From positions 11,820,642-11,884,641 of the forward strand of contig NC_079979.1 of the NCBI RefSeq assembly GCF_029852145.1: a stretch of DNA of 64,000 nucleotides. The letters run 5' to 3'. This document shows positions 35,850 to 48,111 of this stretch, piece by piece. The translations under genes were made by a program, and so were the position numbers. Under the pieces are notes generated by a model that was not told where the DNA came from, did not search any database, and worked only from the letters and a program-made list of their open reading frames with translations. Numbering within the stretch: position 1 is the stretch's first letter; each line of letters begins with the position of its first letter. Origin of the DNA: Microplitis mediator (taxonomy: Eukaryota > Arthropoda > Insecta > Hymenoptera > Braconidae).

Positions 35850-37009
35850 GATGTAAACCTCTTATATCTTTTTGATGAATGAACCGATTTAGATGGTTCT
35901 TGCAGCATTCGAAAGATATTTTCTAAACTTAGATTTTCAACAAAATTTTAGACCATTTAGTCAAATAGACTCTGAGATATTTAAGAAATAGGAAAAAACA
36001 AAAAATCGTTTTTTTTTTCGTTTGTCGTGAATATTTCGGAAACTATCAAATCGATCAATTCAAAAATCTAATCAGCTCTAGAACTCGATAAAAGCGTTCA
36101 ATTGCCACCTCAACCGTCTCAATCGGACAATCCGTTCGAGAAATATCGTGACGAAAGAATGAAAAAAAATCGTTTTTTTCGATTTTCGTGAATATTTCGG
36201 AAACTATCGAATCGATCAATTCAAAAATCCAATCAGCTCTAGAACTCGATAAAATCATTTGATTGCCGCCAAGAACGTCTCAATCAGATAATCCGTTCGA
36301 AAGATATTGTTGACGAAAGAAATAGTGGAAAACGGTTTCTTGCAAATATCGTCGAAACGACTGAACCAATCATTCACAAAATTTTATCAGCTCTGGGTCT
36401 CCATAAAACGCGCCGATTACCACTTCAATTGTCTCATTCGGATAATTTGTTCGAGGGATATCGTCGACGAAAGAATGAAAAAAAATCGTTTTTTTCGTTT
36501 TTCGTGAATATTTCGGAAACTATCGAATCGATCAATTCCAAAATCTAATCAGCTCTAGAACTCGATAAAATCATTCGATTGCTGCCAAGAACGTCCCAAT
36601 CAGATAATCCGTTCGAGAGATATCGTCAACGGAATAATAAATGTTAAATCAATATCTGCTTTTTTCATTGAATAACATAATAATTACTGAACAAAATTAT
36701 TAAAAACTAATATGTTCTTCTTTATATAAGTCATTGGAAGTGATTGCCTAAAAATCGTTATGTTCGCTCGTATCAGGATATACTTACACGATATAAATAC
36801 AACGTATCACGTAAATACTTATTTTTGAGCTAATTATTGAACATAATTGTGAACAAATATAAAAAATTCTCATTCATTTATTATTTTAGATTCTAAATTT
36901 TTAAACTTTAACATAAAACGTAACCCTGTTGAGCCTGAAAAGCTCATAAAAAAGGGAAACAAAGGTATCTTCGAGCTCGAAGAGCACGAAAATGCCCAGG
37001 TAGGAATCG

Positions 37010-37390
37010 CCAAGGCTGACGATAGGCCGAGCCTTGGCCCTGTTGTCACTTGCCAAGCTTCGGCAGCTGACCATTGGGCCAAGCCCTGGCCGAGGCTTGG
37101 TCCAATGGTTTCATTAAATTTAGCCGAGCCTTGGGTAGTGACCATTGGCCCAAGCCTCGGCCAGGGCCAGGCCCGATAGTTAAATTTTTGTTAAATCGAG
37201 CCTTGGCCGCTGACCATTGGCCCGAGCCTCGGCCAGGGCCAGGCCCGATAGTTTAATTGTTGTTAAATCGAGGCTTGGCCGCTGACCATCGGCCCGAGGA
37301 TCGGCCGAGGCTAGGTCCGATAGTTTAATTTTTGTCAAGCCGAGCCTTGGCAGCTGACCATTGGCCAATGCCTCAGCCTGGGTTAAATTT
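37010..37390. repeat. 72-bp GC-rich minisatellite with GGCC core
   Basis: Units with a gGCcGCTGACCATTGGCC core at about 37061, 37133, 37205, 37277 and 37349, exactly 72 bp apart, separated by a TTTAATTnTTGTTAAATC stretch. The period is a multiple of three. Confidence 0.85.
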
Positions 37391-38207
37391 TTATTTAATA
37401 TTAAAATTATCAACTTTGCATGTATCTATATATATGTATACAGAGAAGACCAGGGCATAACGGTCTACCGAGTATACGATTAATATCAAGAGTTGAAATT
37501 TTTTAAAAAGTAAAATTATTTGATATACAATAATTTTCATTTAATTAGTTATTGCTATGCACAAAACTTTAGTTAACATGAAATTTTTATTTTTGGCGGT
37601 CAAAATGGGGTATCCTTTAAAAAAGTTGAAAAAAAAAATTCTGAAAGTTGATCAAATTTCATTAAATTCAAATTTTTTATATGTAATATACATAAAGAAA
37701 AATTACATTTCACATCATTGGTGGATACGAAGGCAAAAAAAAATTTTTTTTTGTGGGGCAGAGAGGCCCCTCTCCAAAAAATGATAATTTTTTTTTTTTA
37801 TTAAATTGTTTTCAACATTAAGAATATATTTCTTTCTCTTGACAATTATTTTTGGTTTTATAATACTCAAAAAAAATTTTTTTAGGTGTAATAAATCGTT
37901 TCCCCTCGATTAGCTTAATTACTAATTGTTATTTAATAAAAAATAACAATTCGATATTTTTTATTTGTCATTATTGTGAACCCAAAAAACGTGTTTTTTG
38001 ATTTTTTAGATTACAGATTATTTTGCATTAAATTATTCATTTATATCAAATCATAAAATTACAAATTGATATAAATATGTCATTACTCATCAGACAATTT
38101 TAAGTTCATTAAATAAAACTACATTTCACCCCATGTTTACGATTTAATATTTTTAAATTAAATTGTATTTAAATAATTAACAAGCAAAAAAATCATGATT
38201 ATTTGGA

Positions 38208-38283
38208 CATCAGATTTAGCACAGTGGATAGCGTCCCGGCCTAGTAATCAGAAGGATCTCAGTTCGAACCCCGGTAGCCCCCA
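38208..38283 (+). other. tRNA-Thr(AGT)-like relic
   Basis: A-box-like TTAGCACAGTGGATAGCG, loop CTAGTAA as in tRNA-Thr(AGT), and B box AGTTCGAACCCC in the right order. Stem mismatches make it a pseudogene or SINE head. It lies between the two minisatellites of the 36995-38758 element. Confidence 0.45.
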
Positions 38284-38439
38284 AATAATTTTATTCGTTA
38301 TTTCCCATTAATTCAGTAATTAGTTAATTACAATTCAATGTAATGTTGATAAAAGTGTGATCAAACTTTTTTTTAGTTATATTTATTAATTTAAATAATA
38401 ACATTTGAGATCGAGCATAGGGTGAGCCTTAGATTTTTT

Positions 38440-38740
38440 GCTTCCCGAGGTTTGGCCGAGGCTTGATTTTTTGTTTCCCAAGCCTTGGCCAAGGCTCAAT
38501 TTTTCGTTTCCCAAGACTCGGCTGAGGCTTGATATTTTGTTTCCCAAGCCTTGGCCAAGGCTCAATTTTTCGTTTCCCAAGACTCGGCCGAGGCTTGATA
38601 TTTTGTTTCCCAAGGCTTGGGACATGGTTATCATCCAAGGCTTGGACCAATCCTTGGCCTAATGCTCAGCCAAGGCACGTGCCAAGCCTTGCATAATCCT
38701 AGTGACGCTTGGCCAAGGCTTGGTCCAAACCTTGCCCAGT
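38440..38740. repeat. 33-bp (66-bp) minisatellite with CTTGGCCAAG core
   Basis: GTTTCCCAAG recurs at 38473, 38506, 38539, 38572 and 38605, a strict 33-bp spacing in which two unit types alternate. A looser CTTGGCCAAGGCTTGG tail follows to 38740. Confidence 0.85.
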
Positions 38741-39156
38741 TGTTCTTTCCTACCTGGGTGTATGCACAACAATGTTTTAGAGATCAAGGAGCTCGAAAAC
38801 AGCGGGAAGTGTTAGGGCTGGCTCGCAGGGTCAACCGATAGACAGATTTTTTTTTTTATTTTCCGTCAAGTTATGACCTCTATAATATTTTTATTATATT
38901 TCAGGTCAATATGTGATATGGGGGGTAAAATGGATCATTAAAAAAAAATTGTAACGAAAAAAATAACTTGACGGAAAATAAAATAAAAATAATTTTTTCG
39001 TTACAATTTTTTTTTCGAGTGGTCCATTTTGCTCCACATATCCCATATTGAACTGAAATATAATAAAAAACATTATAGAGGTCATAACTTGACGGAAAAT
39101 AAAAAAAAAATTTTTTACTTAATTTTTGAGGGGGGCCTTCGTGCCCCATGCTCCCC

Positions 39157-41718
39157 TATATCTGAAACAAGAATTTAAAATCTGTAAACTATTCATGTTT
39201 AAATATTTTTTAGGGTAAAAAAAATCAGTTCACGAGTGTGTTTTACGTTTCTTAAAAGTTCTAAAACTGTAATCAAGAAGTTTTTTTACTGAGGACATCG
39301 ATTTATGCCCCTTCAGGATTAAGCACATTTTTAAGAGATGGATAGCAATCATTACCATTATTGAAGCAGTCAATTTTCATTCTCTAACAGTATAATTTTT
39401 ATTTGAGAAAAATGTTATATAAAATTAAAAACAAATTAAATTACTTTTCATTGATATAAATATGTCACATATATGTATACATAGCGTTTATTTCTGTAAT
39501 TTATCATTTAATTTAAATTGGATAATACGTATACAAGATAGTAGTAAACTACTTGCTACTTAAAGCGTTGATTTAAGTACCATAAAATACAAATTGAATG
39601 CAATTGTTCACTTTATATCTGTAGGTATAATGCTCGTTGAAATATAAAATTTTATAAGGCTTGATTTAATAATGATAAATGATGCATTAAATTCTCAGAA
39701 ATTTTTGATTAGATTTACAATTTTCTAACTTCCTGCTACAAACATTGAAAATTTTCAGGGAAGGAAAAGAAATAAATTTTAGTTTAATCCTCAGATATTG
39801 AGTTTGCAACAGATGTCATACGCTAAATCCACCGTACATTGAGGTTAATTAACCGTTAATTGAGGTTAATCGTCCTAAATGCCGGCCAATCCACTGCAAA
39901 TTATGGCCTATTTACCGTCATTTTACGGGAAATAACTGCAGCAATTCCCGACTAGAATTTTTTCCTGAATTTGCCTGAAGTACCATAAGGACCTTGTCAG
40001 GTTAATATAAGGTTTTCCTTATTAGGGCAAACCTGACGAGTTCCTTATCAGGTCTTCATCCGGCAATCCTCATTAAAAAAAAAGTCATTTGCCATCAGGT
40101 CAACTTGACGAGTTCCTGATCAGGACCTCGTCAGGATATCCTTATTCAAATCCTTATCAGAATTACCTTCTCAGGCCCTTACTAAGATATCCTCATCAAA
40201 TCCTTATCAGGGTTGCTTTATTCAAAAATTTTATTTTTGTCAGTTAGTGTTTTGAAATTGGGCAGCCGAGTACTGTTTATCTACTTGCAAGTAGTCTCAT
40301 GAGAGTGATCGAGAGAAAAGATCCGACTTTTCTTATATAAAACTTTATACTCAGCCGTACATAATCGACATAAACATGGCATGGTTTATGCTGGTTTTTT
40401 ATTATTTTTTTTTCTAAATATTTTTTTACCTGGTTTAGAAATCAAAATTCGAAATTCTGGCAGGTATATATACTGAAATTTTCTGTGCTTTTTGAATGTT
40501 AACCGTGTCTATCTTCAGATGTGTATTTATCACGATCTAGAAAATAAACAATGAGACGATCTAGAAAATAAACAATGGAAGGTAGATTTTCCAATTGATC
40601 TATATAAAAAGTTTCATACATACATATCTTGCGATTCATGTTAGTCTATCAAATTATTGGAAGAAATAATCAAAAAATCATGAAAATTTAAAACAGCCAT
40701 AATTTCAAAACTATTCGAACGATTCAGCCCATCCTTGAACTTGATCAAGGTAATCGCCGATAAAATGAATGTAAAAAATTTCATTAAAATTCGATAAGAA
40801 CTGTGTGCGCTATCGTAATGACAAGACCAGTGATAATCATAGGGATTAGAAGTACATTTGATACATCATAATTAATCAAAGAAATACTTTTAAAATATAA
40901 AATAGCAGTGAAATTTACAGATTATTTTGTGCGCAATAAAATATAACTGACAAAACTGGATTATAATGGCACAAGCATAAGTTATGTGGAATGAAAACCA
41001 TATTTTCAACATTTTTTGATTCCATTAAAATTTTCAAGGCTATCATACTATTGGAAGAAATGGTCAAAATATAAAGTTTAAGGTCATAAAATAAAGCTTA
41101 TTAGTCAACCTCTAAAATACTTTTTACAGAAATTATCTATAAGGTTTAGTTTTAAAGTTATATGGACTTTAAAAGTGATTAAAAACGGATTTTTTCCAAA
41201 AATCATTACACTGTTAAAAATAATTTGAAAATTACAATACAAAAGAAATTAAATTTTTATAACTAGATATTTGAATTGTATTTTCAATAAAAAAAAACTT
41301 CAAATTTAATATACGTTATTCAATAATCAAGCTGGTATTGAAAATTAAGATAAAAAATATAAATTTTAATATACGTACTTAAAATTTATACTTGTTTTTT
41401 TAATTTTCAAAGCAAGTATTGAAAATTCTAAGACATATTGAATTTTAATAATTTCAATTGAAATTTCATAATACTTATTTGAAAATTCAAATGCTTGTAT
41501 ATGAAATTTCTGCGCGTGACGTGCTGCGCGTTCAGTAATCCAGGATTGTGTAGTGAAATATATATTATCTGTGTGAGTAATGTGAGCGGTGTACCTCAGA
41601 CTTTTTATTGTTAAGTTTTTCATTCCTTAATAATAAAAAGTTAACAAAACTTGTGACTGAACTGAACACCATTGACAGCATGATAAATGATAAAATAATA
41701 CAGTATTAAATGTGATAT
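39157..41718. other. Gene-free AT-rich stretch
   Basis: The only structure I see is at about 39975-40215, where CCTTATCAGG / CCTGACGAGTTCC steps repeat in both directions, and a solo CACTGTTAAAAA end at 41219. The rest is AT-rich without repeats or coding signal that I can recognise. Confidence 0.5.
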
Positions 41719-41719
41719 A

Positions 41720-42155
41720 CACTGTTAAAATAATTGTTTGAATTTTTAAAACATTGTATATAACGCAATGAACACATACAATTGTGTTTGAAATTTCATT
41801 GTAACGATCGTATAGAATTTAAAATACACGCTTTTGAATTTTCAAATAAACGCTTCAGATTTTCAAATACATTTATTTAAAAATTAAAAAGAAAGTATTT
41901 GAAAATTAAAAAAAGAGTATTTGAAAATTCAAAAAAAAGTATTTGAATATTAAAAAAAAAGTATTTGAATATTAAAAAAAAAGTATTTGAAAATTCAAAA
42001 AGAAGTATTTGAAAATCCAAAGTGTTACTTTGAAAATTCAAAAACATGTATTTTAAATTCTATATGAAATTAGTAATGAAATTTCAAGCACAAATGTATG
42101 TGTTTATTGCGTTATATACAATGTATTGAAAATTCAAACAATTCTTTTAACAGTG
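41720..42155. mobile_element. 436-bp TA-flanked inverted-repeat element with CACTGTTAAAA ends
   Basis: CACTGTTAAAATAATTGTTT on the left and its complement on the right, TA on both sides. The centre has tandem AAAGTATTTGAAAATT units. The same left end starts the tandem-array element at 57847. Confidence 0.8.
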
Positions 42156-44250
42156 TAAGATCGGATAAGAATTGTAGACGCAATCGTGTCTTCAAAAGTC
42201 CGTTATATTACATAAATATATATATATTAGGGTGATCCAAAAAATAACAAATTTTTTTTTTTTCTTCTGACTAATTAATAAATAAATAATTGACTATAGT
42301 TAGTTATGCTATAAAACAATAAATGAAAAAATTAAAATCATTTGTTAAAACTACTCTGGTTTATTTTTTTTTCCTCCATTTTATCACTTCAAAAACATAC
42401 TTTCAAGATCTAAATATGAGCTTTTATTTATAAAAATAAATATATCATGTAAATTTAGACATGTATTATAAAAAATCATTTAATAAAACTATAAATATTG
42501 TTATTTTTACATTTTATAGACATGTAATAAAAAAGATAACCTCGTTCGTAGTAGGTTAAAATTTGAGGGTCAACAACTTCATCACACCTTTAAAATTGAG
42601 CCTAGTTAAAAATAAATTTTAATTATATATTGATCTATCCATACATTTTAGATTAAATTTTTTGACTGACATGATAATTAGTGCACAGATTCAATTGTTG
42701 CACCTTCTAACGTCAACTGCTTAGACTACACTACACCTAAAAAATGGCTTCCTCAGCCACCTACGACTAAATCATTTTTTTTTATTCAGATAATAATTTC
42801 TATGTTTTTTAAATTGCCATTAATTAGGCTCAGAATAGATTACTATAAATTAAGAAAAAATCGATTTTCTTGTTAAAGTTATAGTTTTTCAAGTAAGTTA
42901 GAAAAAAGTTGAAAAGGTCAGAAACTGAGTCATGGTCAACAACAGGGTCTTTTACCTTATGTGTATATTTTTTTTTAATTTTTCTGAAAATTTTATTTTT
43001 TTTTCAAAATTTGATTTTTTTTTATTTCAACTTTTTTCAAAAAAATTTTCTTCACAAAATTTGTTCTGAGGACTTCAAAAATTTTTTTTAGTGGATACTT
43101 GGTGTAAACTTTGTGTATATCGTGCGCATATACACCATGTAAATTCAGTGTAAACTTTGAGTGTATTTGGTGTATACTCAATATTCACCGAGTGTAAACT
43201 AAATAAACCCCTAATTTACACTGACACTAGGTATATATCGAGTTTACACTAAGTTTACACGGTGTATACGGATCCGCTAGGGGAGGACAAAGACCGTAGT
43301 TAGATTTCTCTGAAATCTACTAAAATTTGAAAATTTTGAATAATCTAATTATGTTTCTAGTTAGTTCTAACATAGTTCGATATTGACTTTTTATCAATTG
43401 TTAAATGTTTTGACAATAGAAACTTAAAAAAAAAAATTAGTTCTCCAAACGCTAATGAAAATTATAAAAAATATATAGGAATTTGTTAAATTGAACTCAT
43501 TCAAGAAGTTCTGATGATTATTACTAAGAATCACAAAGTTTTTACTCACAAGATATTAAAAGTAAAATATACAAAAATCCAGTTAATATATTCAATTTCA
43601 TGATTGTAATCAATTACTAATTTTTCGAATAACTAGTTAAAATTCAATAATAAAACAAACTTCTTTCAAGCTAAAATTTGAGTTGCAATAGAGAGCCGAC
43701 AAAAAAGTTATGAAAGCGTAGTATCACGTCGTAACGTTTGGATAAAACTAGTTTTTAGAGTCTTGTCAGCTGCAATATATAAAGCGATTGGATGAATCAC
43801 AAGTAATAAAGCCTTTCTCTTTTCACGGTCAACATAAATATGTAGTAAGAACAAGATAATTATAGATGTATTGTATTTATTTGCATTGTATTTATTAATA
43901 CAATGTTGCCATAAAGATAAATACAGGAAGTATATATACGGGTTTAACGTTGAAATTAATTATACTAACTGCTTGCGTGAAATTTAATTCAAATTTTTAA
44001 ATTACTTTAAAATTTTTTTTAATTTTTGTAAATTAAAGAGGTATGGGAGTAAAGTCGATATAATGAGATCAATTAAAAATTTTTAGGATCAATAAAAATA
44101 TATATAATACATATTGTGTTGAAGTTTCAGAGACCTAGGGTTCGTATAATATATAATCATACATAATTATATATAACTATATATGATCATATATAATTAT
44201 ATATAATCTTGCATATATATCCATATAGAATTATATATAATAATATATTA
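42156..44250. other. Gene-free AT-rich stretch with element ends
   Basis: A solo TTAGGGTGATCCAAAAAA end at 42229 and a fragment around 43085-43277 with GTGTAAACT steps ending CGGATCCGCTAGGG, the terminal sequence of the 52088-55815 element type. No gene is seen. Confidence 0.5.
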
Positions 44251-45209
44251 GACGGGGCCAAAAAAATCGACTATTTTTTTTTTAACGATACTGTGAAAAT
44301 ATTATTTGGGATGACATAAAAAAATTATTGTGAAAATTTGAGCCCTTAATATTGAAATTAAGAGGTGTATCATCGGAATTTTTGGATTTTTTTGAATGAG
44401 CGGGTTTTTGTCTCATAAATCTCAAACCATCGAGATAAACGATATCGACTTAGGTGCATTTTTTGAAGGAAATCTAATGCTCTACAAAAAAGGTTTGATT
44501 AAAATTTTTAGTCAAATTAACCGTTTCCTTATAATCATGCTTTGAACATTGGTATGATTTTAAAATTTGATTGTTCAACTTTGGAATTTTGTGGTTTATG
44601 TAAAAATAAGTTTTCGGAAAAAGCCAATCAATATTCTTGAAGAAAATTGAATGCTCTACAAAAAAGGTCTCTTAACAATTTTTGCTAAATTCATTCCTTT
44701 AAAAGTTATTCAAGATTATTGAATTCGTTTTACTTAACTTCAACCTTGCATAACTTTTAAAGGAATGAATTTAGCAAAAATTGTTAAGAGACCTTTTCTG
44801 TAGAGCATTCAATTTTCTTCAAGAATATTGATTGGCTTTTTCCGAAAACTTATTTTTACATAAACCACAAAATTCCAAAGTTGAACAATCAAATTTTAAA
44901 ATCATACCAATGTTCAAAGCATGATTATAAGGAAACGGTTAATTTGACTAAAAATTTTAATCAAACCTTTTTTGTAGAGCATTAGATTTCCTTCAAAAAA
45001 TGCACCTAAGTCGATATCGTTTATCTCGATGGTTTGAGATTTATGAGACAAAAACCCGCTCATTCAAAAAAATCCAAAAATTCCGATGATACACCTCTTA
45101 ATTTCAATATCAAGGGTTCAAATTTTCACAATATTTTTTTTTTTGTCATCCCAAATAATATTTTCACAGTATCGTTAAAAAAAAAATAGTCGATTTTTTT
45201 GGCCCAGTC
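44251..45209. mobile_element. 959-bp palindrome with GACTGGGCC-type ends, third copy
   Basis: Near-identical to 22271-23228, including the centre; arms of about 478 bp, TA flanks. The left terminus reads GACGGGGCC, one base off. Confidence 0.88.
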
Positions 45210-45844
45210 TATTATATATGATTATATATGATCAAATATAATGCAATATTTACACGGAGAAAGTCATATCCCGGGAAAAAATGTTTTTATAAAATTTTAT
45301 AAAATAATATAAAATTTCATACAATTTTATAAAATTTTGTAAGATTTTACAAGATTTTACAGCAAAATTTTATAAAAATTCATACAATTTTATAATATTA
45401 TATACAATTTTATAAAATCTTATAAAATTCAATAGAATTTTAGAAAGTAAGATCTGAGTAAGGAACGTAAGAAATATATGTAATTTTATAAAATTGTATG
45501 ACATTTTATGAAATTGTATAAAATATAATAAAATTTTATAAAGTTTTACATAATTGTATAAAATTTTATACAATTTTATAAGACTTTACAGCGAAATTTT
45601 ATAGAATTTCATATAATTTTATATAATTTTATCCAATTTCATAGAATTTTATAAAATTTAATATGGTAAGATCTTAAAAAGGAAGTGATAATTAGATCAA
45701 ATTTTATATAATTGTACGAAATTTTATAAGATTTTATAAAATTGTATAAACGTTTATACAATTTCATAAAATTATATAAATTTTTATACAATCTTAAACA
45801 ATTTTATAAAGTAAGATCTTAGTAAAGGAAGTAATAATTAAATG

Positions 45845-46287
45845 CCCAGACAGCATGAAAGTCAGAATGACTGCTTTACGACGTATTTTTGAAGGAGTCT
45901 TCAAGAAGTCTTATAATGACTTCTTAAAGGTGTCATTTTTAAGAACTCTAAATTAAGAGTTCTTGAAGACTTCATAAATAAGACGTCAGTTTTGTGACGT
46001 CTAAATGTATTCTTTTTTTAACTTTTTTGAAGTCAAAATGAAGTCAAAATTAGGAACTCCTTAAGACGTCATGGTAAGTTCATTCTGAAGTCTTATTTGC
46101 GGAGTCAGAAAAAAGAACTCTTTGAGAACTCTTTGAGAACTTTTAAAGATGTCTTACTGAGTTCGCTAGGTGGCGCATTCGACATCTTGAGAACTTCTTA
46201 AAGACTTCTTTAACGTGTTTTTAAGACGTCCAAATCATAAATAGGAACTCATTCAGAACTCATCAAGACGTCATTTTGCTATCTGGG
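45845..46287. mobile_element. 443-bp CCC...GGG element with CCCAGACAGCA ends
   Basis: CCCAGACAGCA at the left, TGCTATCTGGG at the right, TG duplicated on both sides. The inside is made of GAACTC, GACGTC and GAAGTC words in both directions, so it is a composite hairpin. Inserted in the TTTTATAAAATT array. Confidence 0.8.
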
Positions 46288-46764
46288 TGGAATTTGATAT
46301 AAATGTATGAAATTTTATAAAGTTTTATACGATTTCATAAAATTATATAAAATTTTTAACAATTTTATAAAGTAATTTCTTAGAAGGAAAGTAATATTTA
46401 GATGAAATTCTATAAAGTTTTACACGATTCATGAAATTATATAAAATTTTATATAATTTTATGAAGTAAGTCCTTAGAAGAAAAATAATATCCCGATGAA
46501 AAAAGATTTTATACAATTGTATAAAATTATATAAAAAAAATGGCCCGATCCAATTGTATACAACTGTATAAAAATTGTATACAATTCTATACAAAATGTA
46601 TGCAAGTCTATATAATTATATACAATTTTATATAAATTGCATACAATTCTATACAATTCTATATAATTGTATACAATTCTATATAATTGCAATATATAGA
46701 ATTGTATATAATTATATAGAAATGTATACAATTGGATCGGGCTATTTTTTCGATCCAATTTATA

Positions 46765-46990
46765 GGGGAGGGAGGGGCAAAAGGGGGTACTTAAGGAAAT
46801 ACCAAGTTTTCGAGGACTCAAATACGCTAAATCTTTTTTTAACTTCCCGCTAAGAAAATCGACGATTTTCGAAAAATTGGGAAGTTATTGTTTTCACCTC
46901 GATTTTCGAAAATCGAGTTTTCATCAGATGTCGACGTTTTGAGGTCTTATGAAGCTATTCAGAATGAAGTCCGAGTATCTTTATATGCGC

Positions 46991-47026
<36 letters not shown>

Positions 47027-48111
47027 ATATGTGTGTATGTATGTGTGTGACCGGTCTATAACTTTTTAACTAATGAACCGATTTGGATGGTTCAGGCGGC
47101 AATCGGAAGAGCATGTTGGCCATCAACTTTTCTGAAAATTTCAGACCATTTGATCAAGTAGACTCGAAAATATTGGCGAATTACGGAAAAAAAAATTTTT
47201 TTTTTTTAGTTTTTTATTGATTTCTTAGAATCGACTTGAACGATTGACTTTAAAATCTAATCAGCTCTAGAACTCACTAAAACGCGTCGATTGCCGCCTT
47301 AGCCATCTCAATCGGATAATTCGTTCGAGAGTTATCGAGGGCGAAAGAAATGGTAAAAATCGGTTTTTTGCGAATATCTTTGAAACAGCTAAATTTAACA
47401 ATTCCGAAATTTGATCAGTTTTAGAAATCGTTGAAACGCGTCGATTGCCACCTCAACTATCAAAATCGATCAATTCGTTCCTGAGATATCGTGGGAGAAA
47501 GAAATGCTAAAATCGGTTTTTTTCGAAAACAATAGAATACAAACGTATTGTCGAGCTCGAAGAGCTCGAAAATGTATCCACAACAATGTTTTCGAGCTCA
47601 AGGAGCTCGAAAACAGCGGGAAGTTTTGGGGCTGGGCCGCAGGGTCAACCGATAGACAGATTTTTTTTTAATGATATTCAAAGTAAATAGAAGAAATTTT
47701 CAGTTACCGTTGAAAAAAAAAATTTTTCATTTCTGCGGGCAAAGTGGGGTACCTCCTAAAAAAGGTAAAAAAAAAAAAATTTTTGGATTTTAAACGAATT
47801 TGATTAAGTTGAATTTTTTTTTAAGTAATTTACATGAAGAAAAATTATATTTTACATGTTTATTGGATACAAAAGAAGAAAAAAAATTTTTAATAGTTTT
47901 TATCATAAAACAAACGTCATTATTATTTTTCAACTGACAATTGATTTTTGAAAAAGTTTATCAAAAAAAATTCAAAGTAACGCTTAATTATATTTACAGA
48001 AGTGATTTTGGAATGTTTAAAAACCATTTAAAATATAAAATTTTTTTTTATCAAATTTTGGGGGTACCCCGTTTTGCCTACCCTACCCCCTTTTGCCCCC
48101 CCCCCTTCCCC
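46765..48111. mobile_element. TA-flanked element with GGGGAGGGAGGGGC ends, host of R1 copy f
   Basis: GGGGAGGGAGGGGCAAAAGG at the left; the right end reads GGGTACCCCGTTTTGCC and then CCCCCTTCCCC. TA on both sides. Relatives at 25131-25515 and 48482-50240 show the sequence without R1. Confidence 0.8.
46851..47669 (+). mobile_element. R1 element copy f
   Basis: AACTTCCCGCTAAGAAAATC start, (GT)n at 46987-47022, inner units, both hairpins, and GATAGACAGA plus T-run end. Placed in the T-run that is intact in the 25131 relative, giving a clean filled/empty pair. Confidence 0.9.

Larger units (their letters stand above)
36995..38758. mobile_element. CCC...GGG element with CCCAGGTAGGAA ends, inserted in R1 copy e
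   Basis: CCCAGGTAGGAA at 36995 and TTCCTACCTGGG ending at 38758; TG on both sides (36993-36994, 38759-38760). The R1 sequence AAAATGTATCCACAAC at 47571 is the matching uninterrupted site. It carries two GGCCAAG minisatellites and a tRNA-like relic. Confidence 0.85.
35652..38857 (+). mobile_element. R1 element copy e, interrupted by a CCC...GGG element
   Basis: 5' part 35652-36994 with ATGT/GT tract (35796-35848) and four clear inner units whose ATCAGCTCTAGAACTCG start lies at 36071, 36232, 36386 and 36548 (~160-bp spacing). 3' part 38759-38857 with the GAGCTCGAAAACAGCGGGAA end and T-run. The 1.76-kb gap is a separate insertion. Confidence 0.85.
35469..39156. mobile_element. TA-flanked element with AGGGAGCCTGGGGC ends, host of R1 copy e
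   Basis: AGGGAGCCTGGGGCACGAAGG at the left pairs with CCTTCGTGCCCCATGCTCCCC at the right; TA on both sides. Related to 13067-13292, but longer. R1 copy e lies inside it, and R1 itself carries a CCC...GGG element. 38858-39156 contains a smaller palindrome (AACTTGACGGAAAATAAA steps). Confidence 0.75.

Noticed and set aside
41880..42040. Possible CRISPR-like array (AAAGTATTTGAAAATT repeated at short intervals)
   Set aside because: Spacers are 3-12 bases and AT-only, the setting is an animal genome, and the block is the centre of a TA-flanked inverted-repeat element.
46343..46853. Tyr/Ile/Leu-rich ORFs up to 115 codons that look membrane-spanning
   Set aside because: They read TATACAATT-type palindromic steps in several frames; hydrophobicity follows from the base composition.
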